Source: Bryobacter sp. CoA8 C33 (GTDB lineage: Bacteria > Acidobacteriota > Terriglobia > Bryobacterales > Bryobacteraceae). From it: 64,000 nucleotides of DNA. The position numbers and the translations under genes were made by a program. The notes beneath the pieces were generated by a model. That model ran no database searches. It was not told where the DNA came from and worked only from the letters and a program-made list of their open reading frames with translations. Shown one piece after another: positions 8,978-17,064 of the stretch (the first letter of the stretch is position 1; every line of letters begins with the position of its first letter). Location of the stretch: contig JAINDK010000050.1 in NCBI GenBank assembly GCA_019931185.1, positions 124,001 through 188,000 of the forward strand, given 5' to 3'.

Positions 8978-11740
8978 TTAGAAAAACGAGTAACTGGTGC
9001 CGATGGTGAACGTTCTTCCGATGCGGAAAGAGCGTACGAGGAAGTCGGCCTGAGAATAGCGATAGACGTTGTCGGTGAGGTTTTCGGCACTGAAGCGGAG
9101 GCTCCATTTGCCGCCTTCACGGATATCGAACTGGTAGACGGCATCGAGGAAGGTGTTTCGTTCCTGGTAGATATCGGGCAGGCGGAAGGTGCCGACGTCG
9201 GTGATGCGGCGCGACACGGAATTGGCGTAGAAGCGGGCGGAGGAGCGAAGCTTAGGCTTGGTCCATTCGGCGATCGCGTTATAGATAAAGCGGGATTGCC
9301 CGACGAGGGGACGATTGCGGGATGTCAGTTGGGGGAACTGGGCAACGGGAATGACCACGTCGGAATTGACGAAGGTGAAGTTTGCCTGAACAGAGAGGTC
9401 GGCGAGGCGTTTGCTGTATTTCTTCAGGCCCTGGCGGAATTCGAGCTCCAAGCCCTGGTTGTTCGCGCCGGCAACGTTGATGAAGCTCTGGCGGAGTTCG
9501 GAAGCCGTGGGGCGGTAGGTTTGCTCGATGGGATTGGTGAAGCGCTTATAGAAGTAACTGGCGGCGATGACTTGATTGCCACCGGGGAAGTATTCCCAGC
9601 GGGCATCAAAGTTATCAATCAGGGCGCGCTGGAGGAGGGGGTTGCCGACAGTAGAGTAGCCGCCGACGATGTTGGTGAACTCAAAGGGGGACAGTTCGCG
9701 GAAGTCCGGCCGGTTGATGGTGCGGGAATAGCCGCCGCGCAGATTCATACGCGGGGTGAGAGCGTAGATGAGGTTGAAGCCGGGGAGGGCATCGCGATTG
9801 GTGAGTTTCGCGAGGGCGGGCGTAGCGTTGGGAACCAGGGCATCGAGGGTGGTGACGTTGATGTTGGCGTCTTCGATGCGGATGCCGGCGATAAGGCGAA
9901 GTTTGCCGCCGAGATTCAGGTCGACCATGCTGTAGGCGCCGTAGACATCCATCGTGGCCTGGTAGCTGTCGGTGGCGCGAGTGACTTCACGCACAACGAA
10001 GCCGTCAGGGCGGATGTTGATGGGACTCAAAATGGCGTTGTCGGTGAGGGTGAAATCGAGAGTTGAAAGCCGCACGGGGACAAAGCGGAAGCGGCGGCTG
10101 TCGAAGTCTCTGCGGCGAATGGTGCCCCGGAAGCCAGTCTTCAAGAGACCGCTCAGCTTGCCCTTGAAGAAAGGGATGCCCCAGTCAGCCTGCGGCTCAT
10201 AGATGCGGTCGTTGAGGTTATTGAAGAAACGGAAGCCGGAATCACCGAGATTGAGGTAGGTGTAGGGGTTGGTTGTACCGGGCTCGCGGCCGCGAATGGT
10301 TTGGCGCAAGTCGGGTTCGTTGCGCAGGGAGTTGGAGTAGGTGAGCTGCCAGTGGAAGATGCTGTTCTTGAGGTGGGCGAAGGCGTGATCGCCTTCGAGG
10401 CTGGTGGAATACAAGGTTCGTTCGACGTAGCGCAGGCGGGTGTCGAAGACATCGACGCCGATGCCTCCGTTGAGGCCCGAGAACTGACGGACTTCCTTGT
10501 CGGCGTCGCGCGTAACGGTGTTGCGCAAGAGGAGCTTGGAGGAAGAGTTGAGTTTATAGGCGAGGTTGAGTACGCCGGCGAGGCGGCCGGATTCGTTGTC
10601 GACGGTGAAATTGTCGTACTGGGAAAAGATCGAGGGGCGGCCGCCGCCGGAGTTCACGAGAAAGCGCTGCAATTGTGGAGTATGGCTGGGAGTATTGGCG
10701 AAGGTGAGGGCGCCGATCACGCCCAGACGGCCGTAAGTGTTGCCGCCAACGACCGAGTAGGATTGCTGAGGCCGCGCCCAGGATTTCTCGCGGGGTTCAT
10801 AGTCGGGGGTGAAGGCGCGCCCGAACTGCTGGAACTGGGAATCGGTGTAACGGCCGACGAAGAGGCGGTTGTCGGTGGGGATGGCGGCGGGCAGGGCGCG
10901 GGGGCCCGCACCGAAGCCGAAGAAATCTTCTGAGCCGCCGCGGAAGGTTTGAAAGCGATTGAAGGTGGTTTGCGAGTTGAAGCCGTAGTTGACGCTGACC
11001 TGGAACACTTTTTGCGTGGGGAACTCGACAGTGTTCATCTGGACGAGTCCGCCGGAGAATTCGCCGGGCAGCTCGGGCGAGTAAGTCTTCAAGACTTTGA
11101 TGTTGTCGATGAGGTTGGCGGGGAAAAGATCGAGCGGCACGACGCGGCGTTCAGGTTCTGTGGTGGGGATGATGGCGTTGTTGAGCATGGTCGCGGAGTA
11201 ACGCTCGCCGAGCCCGCGGACAAAAACATAGCCGTTGTCGACGATCGAGATGCCGGTGACTTTTTCGAGAGCACCGGCCGCGTCGGAGGCCGTTGAGTTT
11301 TTGATGTCGTCTTTTGAAATCGAATCGGAAACGGTTGAGGCGAGTTTGCGCTCGGTCAGGATCGACTCCGCATTCGATTCGATCGCGCCGATTTTTTCGT
11401 TCACCTCGACGGTTGTGGTGGTGCCGGCCTGTTGCATGACCGTGGAGGCGTCGACGGTTTCACCAGGCTTGACCTCGAGATCGGCGATGATGGTCTCCAA
11501 GTGGTTGGCGCCCGTGAAACGGAGTTTGTATTTGCCGGGGCTGAGCGAGATGTTGTAGCGTCCATCGGGGTCGGTGACATTGCGGCTGTCGGCAAGACCA
11601 TCGACGGCAATCTGAACATTGGGGATGGGGCGGCCGTTGACGGCGTCGAATACGGTGCCGCTGACCGTGCCTTTGGTCTGCGCGACGAGGCTTGCCGCGA
11701 AGAGAACCAGAGCGAGGACGAGAGAAGAGACAGAGTTCAT
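8978..11740 (-). CDS. TonB-dependent receptor with N-terminal carboxypeptidase-regulatory-like domain
   Basis: An outer-membrane active-transport receptor of 920 residues. It has a signal peptide (MNSVSSLVLALVLFAASLVAQ), then a beta-sandwich domain (GTVSGTVFDAVNGRPIPN, DGRYNISLSPGKYKLRF), a plug domain (SDAAGALEKVTGISI, VFVRGLGERYSATMLN) and a long beta-barrel ending in the aromatic residues YSFF, the usual outer-membrane signal. The frame is open to 12271 but the true start is ATG 11740, giving the signal peptide; no clear ribosome-binding site is seen. It sits 28 bp behind the Solibacter-domain gene. The ligand is unknown. This subclass is not SusC in sequence and has no SusD next to it; the following beta-helix-like protein takes that place. 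Confidence 0.92.
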   Translation of the reverse strand: MNSVSSLVLALVLFAASLVAQTKGTVSGTVFDAVNGRPIPNVQIAVDGLADSRNVTDPDGRYNISLSPGKYKLRFTGANHLETIIADLEVKPGETVDASTVMQQAGTTTTVEVNEKIGAIESNAESILTERKLASTVSDSISKDDIKNSTASDAAGALEKVTGISIVDNGYVFVRGLGERYSATMLNNAIIPTTEPERRVVPLDLFPANLIDNIKVLKTYSPELPGEFSGGLVQMNTVEFPTQKVFQVSVNYGFNSQTTFNRFQTFRGGSEDFFGFGAGPRALPAAIPTDNRLFVGRYTDSQFQQFGRAFTPDYEPREKSWARPQQSYSVVGGNTYGRLGVIGALTFANTPSHTPQLQRFLVNSGGGRPSIFSQYDNFTVDNESGRLAGVLNLAYKLNSSSKLLLRNTVTRDADKEVRQFSGLNGGIGVDVFDTRLRYVERTLYSTSLEGDHAFAHLKNSIFHWQLTYSNSLRNEPDLRQTIRGREPGTTNPYTYLNLGDSGFRFFNNLNDRIYEPQADWGIPFFKGKLSGLLKTGFRGTIRRRDFDSRRFRFVPVRLSTLDFTLTDNAILSPINIRPDGFVVREVTRATDSYQATMDVYGAYSMVDLNLGGKLRLIAGIRIEDANINVTTLDALVPNATPALAKLTNRDALPGFNLIYALTPRMNLRGGYSRTINRPDFRELSPFEFTNIVGGYSTVGNPLLQRALIDNFDARWEYFPGGNQVIAASYFYKRFTNPIEQTYRPTASELRQSFINVAGANNQGLELEFRQGLKKYSKRLADLSVQANFTFVNSDVVIPVAQFPQLTSRNRPLVGQSRFIYNAIAEWTKPKLRSSARFYANSVSRRITDVGTFRLPDIYQERNTFLDAVYQFDIREGGKWSLRFSAENLTDNVYRYSQADFLVRSFRIGRTFTIGTSYSFF

Positions 11741-11768
11741 TGATTTGGGTGGGAAAAGAAAATGAGCG

Positions 11769-12521
11769 TTACTGGATCCAAACGGAAACGGGGTTGGAGG
11801 CGATACCACCGACGGTGATGAAGAGCGGTGTTTGACCGGTGACGAAAGGTTGATCGGGGATGACGAGGTTGACCTGGCAGATGCCGGGGAATTGAGGATG
11901 GGCGCCGGAGAATTGGACGGCGGCGGGGAGATTGGCGACGAAGGCCTCGGTGCGGGCCACGCTGGGAGAGAGGGCCGTGGGGGCCGTGCCATCGGCCACG
12001 GTGGGGTTGGTGCGACCGCAACCGGTGGCGTAAACCTGGATGATTTCGCCACGCCGGGCGCGCGCGTTTTGCCGGTTGATGGAGAAATCCTGGTTTTGGA
12101 TAATGCCGGGGCTGGTGGGGGTGGAGTCGGCGGCGGCCAGAGCCGGGAAAACGTCCCAGATGTTGACGGCGCCACGGGCGACGATATCGTTTCCGCTGAG
12201 TACCTCGACGGTTTGGCGGCCGGTTTCAGTGGCATTGGGGACGACGAAGTTGATCTGGCTGGAGGAGACAAAATAGAGTGGAGCGGTGCGGTTATTCACG
12301 CGCACACTGATGCCGGACAAGCTGACGGGAAGGGGCGATGCCGTGGTGGTAGCCGTCGTGGTGACCGTGCCGAAATTGCCGTAGGCGCTGGCGATCGAGC
12401 CAGGGGCAATGGGGGCGTTGATATTGAAGCCGGAATAGTTGATTACGGATACGGGGGCTTGCGCCCAGAGAGCAAAGGCCGACGACGAGACCACGAGGGC
12501 GACGCGGGAGAGGAAGTTCAT
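11769..12521 (-). CDS. Secreted protein with Solibacter-type C-terminal domain
   Basis: A 250-residue exported protein. A signal peptide (MNFLSRVALVVSSSAFALWAQ) is followed by two immunoglobulin-like beta modules. The first has APGSIASAYGNFG and SVRVNNRTAPLYFVSSSQINFVVP; the second has RRGEIIQVYATGCGRTNP and GICQVNLVIPDQP, ending ITVGGIASNPVSVWIQ. This arrangement is the domain described as the Solibacter uncharacterised C-terminal domain, which occurs in many copies in that genus, so it also points to the host lineage. AGGAG lies before ATG 12521. It heads the operon with the TonB receptor and the beta-helix-like protein, suggesting a role at the cell surface. No enzyme motif is visible. Confidence 0.85.
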   Translation of the reverse strand: MNFLSRVALVVSSSAFALWAQAPVSVINYSGFNINAPIAPGSIASAYGNFGTVTTTATTTASPLPVSLSGISVRVNNRTAPLYFVSSSQINFVVPNATETGRQTVEVLSGNDIVARGAVNIWDVFPALAAADSTPTSPGIIQNQDFSINRQNARARRGEIIQVYATGCGRTNPTVADGTAPTALSPSVARTEAFVANLPAAVQFSGAHPQFPGICQVNLVIPDQPFVTGQTPLFITVGGIASNPVSVWIQ

Positions 12522-12590
12522 GAGAGCTCCTGAGGGGATCAGACGCTTCTCAGGTTACTGGCCCGCCGTGTCGTCACTATGAATAGCGGG

Positions 12591-12606
12591 TGACAGTTTG
12601 ATGACA
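12591..12606 (-). promoter_or_regulatory. Direct repeat upstream of the outer-membrane operon (possible control site)
   Basis: TGACA occurs at 12591-12595 and again at 12602-12606, 11 bp apart (one helical turn). GTCAC at 12573-12577 and GTGAC at 12590-12594 form an inverted pair nearby. The site lies about 75 bp upstream of ATG 12521 in the only intergenic space ahead of the operon. No convincing -35/-10 pair was found, so this is a weak call. Confidence 0.25.
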
Positions 12607-12613
12607 CTGCGAA

Positions 12614-13063
12614 TCAGGGCAGTGGATCGAGATCAATTTGCCCATGCTCCGCGGCGAGCAGGGCACGGCGTTGGGAGTAGGGTTCGCCGACTTTGCGCCA
12701 ATGACAGACGCTATGCTCGCCTAGTTGGTAGCTGAGGTAGATGGGGTCTCCGGCCATGCGGGCCGGGAAATCAAGAATGCCCCGGTCTACGTCGCGCAGT
12801 TCCACGCCTTGGTCGGAGATGCGGTCGAGGGTGGCTTTCATCATTTCGTAACTGGACTTGGCCTGATCGGCATAAGCGGCGAGGCGATTCTGATTGGGCA
12901 ATGCGCCGCCGCTGAGGGCGAGCCGTTTCTTGTAGGCGGCGAGATCGGCTTCGGATTTGCGTTTGGCTTGGCGGGCCTGGCGGACTTGTTCGAGCCAAAC
13001 GAGGATTTGGGGCAGGATGGCCGTGGCGCTCTCGACGGAAAAGAACCTGCGGCCGGGCGCCAT
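12614..13063 (-). CDS. DUF2203 family protein
   Basis: A cytoplasmic protein of 149 residues with unknown function. The family pattern is visible: FSVESATAILPQILVWLEQV at the N-terminus, a charged helical middle, then GVELRDVDRGILDFPARM and DPIYLSYQLGEHSVCHWRKVGEPYS. The last part resembles a compact beta fold with conserved His/Trp residues. It follows the lipoprotein gene with only two bases between stop and start (TAG-cc-ATG), so they are co-translated. No catalytic role is known to me. Confidence 0.8.
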   Translation of the reverse strand: MAPGRRFFSVESATAILPQILVWLEQVRQARQAKRKSEADLAAYKKRLALSGGALPNQNRLAAYADQAKSSYEMMKATLDRISDQGVELRDVDRGILDFPARMAGDPIYLSYQLGEHSVCHWRKVGEPYSQRRALLAAEHGQIDLDPLP

Positions 13064-13065
13064 GG

Positions 13066-14052
13066 CTATTGGTCTTCCTCAGGGGAGAAGCGCGGCGCGC
13101 GCGGCTCAAGGCCGAGGGAGCGCAGTACTTCTTCGCCTCCCGGAGCATTCAATTCCCAATACTTGATCCGGTCTGTCGCGACCAATTCGGCTGCTTCTCC
13201 GGAGCTGAACTGCCAGCGGAGGATGCGGTGGGGCATCTCTTTTTGGACGAAGAAGACATAGGATTTGGCGTTGGGCAACTGAGCGGAATAAACTTCGACG
13301 TCAAATTCGCCAGCGGGCACATCAATGTGTTGGAGAGTGCGATTGCGGGAAAGATTGATGTGGGACCAAGCGAGCGGCTGGTGGGCATCGCGGGCGCTAC
13401 GTAAACCAGTCAAAAAAGGGACATCTTGAGACTCTCCGGGTTGAAGAAAGGGCGGGGCCATGCCGCGGGCCCAGAACAGGAGGGCATCCTCGGGCATCGC
13501 ATTGGGGCGGACTTCGAGAGATTGGGTCAAATCGGCGTCACCGTCAAAATAGCTGGCGCCGGAGACGCGAATCCGTGAGGGATCAAACAGGGCTTGGGCA
13601 AACATATGGCCGCACCACTCCTGGCGGGAAAAGGTTGCCTTGGCCAGACTTCCGGCGGCACGGCCGCCGGCGGGGGCGAGGCCGAGAAAGCTGGACAGCA
13701 TTTCGCTGTAATCATAGATGCCGGTCTGGAAGTTTTTTTGCCAGTTGAGCTTCATGACTGGGAATTCATCGGCCTTTGGATTTCGGCCCGGGTCGGACTT
13801 GACACGCTGGCGCTCGGAAAAGGTCTCGCTGACGAAGATTAGAATCGACTCGCCATCGCGCATTTGTCCGTAGCGGGGCATGGCCAGTTGGTAGGTGGAA
13901 ATTTCGGCGAATCCATCACCCCATTCCCGCCAGAATCTTGGATCATAGGGATTGCGAGTGGCAGATTGGGGCGCCGGTAGAGTGGAGACACAACTGGAAA
14001 GCAGCGCGCACCCGAAGGCTGCGACCAGAATGCGAGGGCAAGGATGAATCAT
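13066..14052 (-). CDS. Putative lipoprotein of unknown function
   Basis: A 328-residue exported protein. The N-terminus has a hydrophobic stretch ending in a lipobox (ALLSSC, Cys21), so the mature protein should be lipid-anchored. A long middle part contains FVSETFSERQRVKSDPGRNP and MKLNWQKNFQTGIYDYS, and the tail (FFVQKEMPHRILRWQFSSGE) is beta-rich. This N-terminal pattern recalls secreted acidobacterial proteins that I can place in no named family. It is coupled to the DUF2203 gene downstream and is divergent from the parvulin gene with 36 bp between starts. Confidence 0.7.
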   Translation of the reverse strand: MIHPCPRILVAAFGCALLSSCVSTLPAPQSATRNPYDPRFWREWGDGFAEISTYQLAMPRYGQMRDGESILIFVSETFSERQRVKSDPGRNPKADEFPVMKLNWQKNFQTGIYDYSEMLSSFLGLAPAGGRAAGSLAKATFSRQEWCGHMFAQALFDPSRIRVSGASYFDGDADLTQSLEVRPNAMPEDALLFWARGMAPPFLQPGESQDVPFLTGLRSARDAHQPLAWSHINLSRNRTLQHIDVPAGEFDVEVYSAQLPNAKSYVFFVQKEMPHRILRWQFSSGEAAELVATDRIKYWELNAPGGEEVLRSLGLEPRAPRFSPEEDQ

Positions 14053-14088
14053 GGGGGACCCGTCAGTTGACTACAATAAGAGTTTGAC

Positions 14089-15114
14089 ATGAGAAAAGCA
14101 CTGCTCTGTGCCGTGATTGGCGCGGCCCTGTTCGAACTAGCCTGCAGCCGCAAGGCCGGCGCCGACGTGGCGGCGGTGGTCAACGACAAGCCAATCACTT
14201 ACGCGGACTTGGATAAGCAGTTTGCTTTTCAATTTGGGGGTACGAACGAGCGCGCCTCCGACGATCAATTGACCAGCCAGAAGCTGGAGTTTCTTCGCGT
14301 GCTGATCGACAACGAGATTATGCTGCAGAAGGCGGAAAAGTTGGGCTTGCTGGCAACAGATGCTGATGTTGACGCTAAGCTCAACGAAATGAAATCTCCA
14401 TACACGCAGGAGGAATTTCAGAAGCAACTGGGATCGAGGAAGATGAGCGTCGAGGATCTGAAAGGTCAGATCCGGCGCGAGTTGTCGATCGAAAAGCTGT
14501 TCAACAAAGAGATCCGCAGTCTGATCAACATCACCGATCAGGACATAAAAGACTACTACAACGCCAACAAGGCGAACTTCAATCTTCCTGAGCCTCAGGT
14601 TCATCTGGCGCAAATTCTCGTCACGCCGATGGATGATCCGGGCGTACGCAATCTGAAAAACAGCAAAGCGAAAAACGATTCCGAGGCGCAGCAGAAGATT
14701 CGTATGATCGAGCAGAGGCTGAAAAGTGGAGAAGACTTTGCGGCGCTGGCGACGAATTATTCGGAAGATACACAAACAGCGGCGAACGGCGGGGATCTTG
14801 GCTTCATGGGAGAAAGCACGCTCGACAAGGCGAATCCCGACTTGAGAAAGCTGATTATGGCAATGGCGGTTGGATCGACGTCAAGCATCCTGAAAACGCA
14901 GGAGGGCTACCGTATTTTGAAGGTGTTGAGCAAGGAGCCGGCCGGGCAGCGTGACCTAAATGACCCTCGCGTGCAGCAGGGGATTCGCGAGGGATTGATT
15001 ACGCGCAAGGATCAGTTGGCCAAAGCAGCTTTCTACGAGGCGGCCCGTAACGATGCAAAAGTTGTAAATTACTTCGCGCTGCGCATCATGGAGAATCTTG
15101 CGGCGCGCAAGTAG
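14089..15114 (+). CDS. Parvulin-type peptidyl-prolyl cis-trans isomerase (SurA/PrsA-like)
   Basis: An exported folding factor for envelope proteins (341 residues). It has a signal sequence with a cysteine at the cleavage zone (ALFELACS), although glutamate at the -3 position makes this an imperfect lipobox. A SurA-like helical N-terminal domain follows (VAAVVNDKPITYADLDKQ, RVLIDNEIMLQKAEKLGL). The rotamase domain starts near 180 with VHLAQILVT and continues with RLKSGEDFAALATNYSED and GGDLGFMGESTL, the standard parvulin pattern. Downstream genes are on the other strand, so it is probably monocistronic. Confidence 0.9.
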   Translation: MRKALLCAVIGAALFELACSRKAGADVAAVVNDKPITYADLDKQFAFQFGGTNERASDDQLTSQKLEFLRVLIDNEIMLQKAEKLGLLATDADVDAKLNEMKSPYTQEEFQKQLGSRKMSVEDLKGQIRRELSIEKLFNKEIRSLINITDQDIKDYYNANKANFNLPEPQVHLAQILVTPMDDPGVRNLKNSKAKNDSEAQQKIRMIEQRLKSGEDFAALATNYSEDTQTAANGGDLGFMGESTLDKANPDLRKLIMAMAVGSTSSILKTQEGYRILKVLSKEPAGQRDLNDPRVQQGIREGLITRKDQLAKAAFYEAARNDAKVVNYFALRIMENLAARK

Positions 15115-15128
15115 CTTGGGTTTCAGGA

Positions 15129-15587
15129 CTAAATCATCCGACCAAACTTGATGCGTCGCGCGGGCGGGGTAGGAGCATCGCCGGGAGACTTCCGCTGGCG
15201 CAACCGCAGGATGAGATTCATGACGAGGCCCTCGATCTGATCACGCACGGCGCGGTGGACGCTAATGGGTTCGCCGACTGGATCGCGCACGGGCCAAGCT
15301 TCCGCGGGAAGACCAGCGAGGGATGGAGGCAGGACCACTCCGCTCATGTTCACGATAAGAGTGGGAGGCTGGCGGAGAGCTTCCTCCACGGTCTTGGGAA
15401 AGTGGTCTTCGAGCGACAAAGCCCTTTCCCGCATGACAGCTTTTGTGTTCCGGTCGACAATCATGGCGGGGGATAGACCCGCGCTGCAGGCTTCAATGAC
15501 ATCGTGACCATAGGAACGGGCGAAGGCTTCAGCCATTTGGCTGCGGCAGGCATTACCTATGCAAACAAAGAGCACTCGCTGCCGCAT
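15129..15587 (-). CDS. Low-molecular-weight phosphatase / arsenate-reductase-like protein
   Basis: A cytoplasmic protein of 152 residues in the low-molecular-weight tyrosine phosphatase fold. The P-loop C-x5-R-S is at Cys9-Arg15-Ser16 (CIGNACRS), directly after the first strand, as in this family. The general acid loop is WPVRDPVGE. The family includes both protein tyrosine phosphatases and thioredoxin-coupled arsenate reductases. The extra C-terminal cysteines of arsenate reductase are not obvious, so phosphatase is slightly more likely. The start is 2 bp behind the pdxT stop, making it the last gene of the vitamin B6 operon. Confidence 0.82.
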   Translation of the reverse strand: MRQRVLFVCIGNACRSQMAEAFARSYGHDVIEACSAGLSPAMIVDRNTKAVMRERALSLEDHFPKTVEEALRQPPTLIVNMSGVVLPPSLAGLPAEAWPVRDPVGEPISVHRAVRDQIEGLVMNLILRLRQRKSPGDAPTPPARRIKFGRMI

Positions 15588-15589
15588 GG

Positions 15590-16162
15590 CTAGGCCTCAA
15601 CGATGTCCATGAAGTACTGGTGCACGCGAGTGTCCCCGGTCAACTCAGGATGAAAACTGGCGGCCAGATGGCGCCCCTGTCTCACCAGAACGGCATCGCC
15701 AAGGTATGAGGCGAGGACCTCGACGCCGGGGCCGGTGCGACGGATGATGGGCGCACGGATGAAAACGGCTTCAAGGTCACCGAGCGCTGAATCGAGCCGG
15801 ACGATGCGGGAATCGACCTGACGGCCATAGGCATTACGCTCGACGTCCATATCCATTAAGTCGAGAGACTTTTGGGCTGGACTTGAGACGGTGCGCGCCA
15901 TGAGAATGGCTCCGGCGCACGTGCCAAAGATGGGCTTTTGGGCGCCAAACTTCCTGAGGATATCAAACATGCCGTAGTAGTCCAGGAGGCGGAGCATCGT
16001 TGTGGATTCTCCGCCCGGAATTACTAGGGCATGAACGCGTGAGAGTTCATCCAGGGTTTTGACGAAAATCGTTCGCGCTCCGAGGTGGGTCAGGGACTGC
16101 TGGTGCTTTTCGTAGTCGCCCTGCAGAGCCAATACGCCGTAGAGCTTTTCGTTACCAGCCAC
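15590..16162 (-). CDS. pdxT: Pyridoxal 5'-phosphate synthase, glutaminase subunit
   Basis: Releases ammonia from glutamine and passes it to PdxS for PLP synthesis. The 190-residue protein shows [11 protein letters not shown] at the N-terminus, IPGGESTTM (49-55), the nucleophile Cys82 in FGTCAG and the catalytic His/Glu in ASFHPEL, all standard for class I amidotransferases of the PdxT type. It overlaps pdxS by 11 bp, so the partners are co-translated. The following phosphatase gene begins 2 bp after its stop. Confidence 0.96.
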   Translation of the reverse strand: MAGNEKLYGVLALQGDYEKHQQSLTHLGARTIFVKTLDELSRVHALVIPGGESTTMLRLLDYYGMFDILRKFGAQKPIFGTCAGAILMARTVSSPAQKSLDLMDMDVERNAYGRQVDSRIVRLDSALGDLEAVFIRAPIIRRTGPGVEVLASYLGDAVLVRQGRHLAASFHPELTGDTRVHQYFMDIVEA

Positions 16163-17036
16163 GGCCGGCCATCAGTTCCTCTTGCTTGATCTGGCGAACG
16201 TCGAGGCCGGGCATGCCGTCGGGGAGTTCCTCGCAAGCCTCGAGGACTTTAGCCGGGTCATTGTAATGAAGGGTGGCTTTGACGATCGCCTTGGCAAACT
16301 GTTCGGGTTCGGGGCTCTTGTAGATGCCCGAGCCGACAAAGACCGTTTCGGCGCCGAGTTGCATCATGAGAGCAGCATCGGCGGGAGTGGCGATGCCACC
16401 AGCGGAGAAGTTCGGTACGGGCAACTTACCGTGATTGTGGCAGTACTCGATGAGTTCAAAGGGGGCTTGATGATTCTTGGCGAAGACCATGAGTTCGTCG
16501 GAGCGGAGAGTTGTCAGCTGCCGCAGCTCCCGCATGATGGTGCGCATGTGGCGGACGGCTTCGACGACGTTGCCGGTTCCGGCTTCGCCCTTGGTGCGGA
16601 TCATCGCCGCGCCTTCCCCAATACGGCGCAGAGCTTCACCGAGGTTGCGGCAGCCACAGACGAAGGGGACGGCAAAAGGGTGCTTGTCGATGTGGTTTTC
16701 CTCGTCGGCCGGAGTAAGCACCTCGGACTCGTCGATGAAGTCGACCTTGAGAGCCTCGAGAACCTGTGCTTCAGCGAAATGACCGATGCGGGCCTTGGCC
16801 ATGACGGGAATCGAAACGGTATGTTGGATCTCGCGGATCACGGAAATGGGGCTCATTCGAGCAACGCCGCCTTCCTTGCGGATATCGCTGGGAACGCGAA
16901 TGAGAGCCATAACGGCCACGGCGCCGGCTTTCTCCGCGATGAGAGCCTGTTCGGCGTTAGTGACGTCCATGATGACGCCACCCTTCAACATCTCGGCGAG
17001 GCCGATCTTTGTGCGAAATGCTTCGTTTAGAATCAT
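16152..17036 (-). CDS. pdxS: Pyridoxal 5'-phosphate synthase, PdxS subunit
   Basis: Builds PLP from ribose 5-phosphate, glyceraldehyde 3-phosphate and ammonia. The 294-residue beta-barrel protein has [13 protein letters not shown] with Asp24, the catalytic Lys81 in [10 protein letters not shown], and Lys149 in [12 protein letters not shown] small oddity is [10 protein letters not shown] at 45-54, where the family normally has glutamate in place of isoleucine (ALERVP). GGAGAG lies about 8 bases before the ATG. It follows the MocR-type gene by 28 bp on the same strand, an arrangement that suggests the regulator and its target are one transcript. Confidence 0.97.
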   Translation of the reverse strand: MILNEAFRTKIGLAEMLKGGVIMDVTNAEQALIAEKAGAVAVMALIRVPSDIRKEGGVARMSPISVIREIQHTVSIPVMAKARIGHFAEAQVLEALKVDFIDESEVLTPADEENHIDKHPFAVPFVCGCRNLGEALRRIGEGAAMIRTKGEAGTGNVVEAVRHMRTIMRELRQLTTLRSDELMVFAKNHQAPFELIEYCHNHGKLPVPNFSAGGIATPADAALMMQLGAETVFVGSGIYKSPEPEQFAKAIVKATLHYNDPAKVLEACEELPDGMPGLDVRQIKQEELMAGRGW

Positions 17037-17064
17037 TTATACTACTCTCCGGTTTAGTTGGTAC

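Noticed and set aside
9296-10066. Plus-strand frame across the TonB receptor
   Set aside because: Gly/Ala/Glu-rich antisense shadow without family features; same for the frames at 10301-10933 and 11832-12533.
11741-12271. N-terminal extension of the TonB receptor gene
   Set aside because: It overlaps the Solibacter-domain gene in another frame; a signal peptide starts at 11740.
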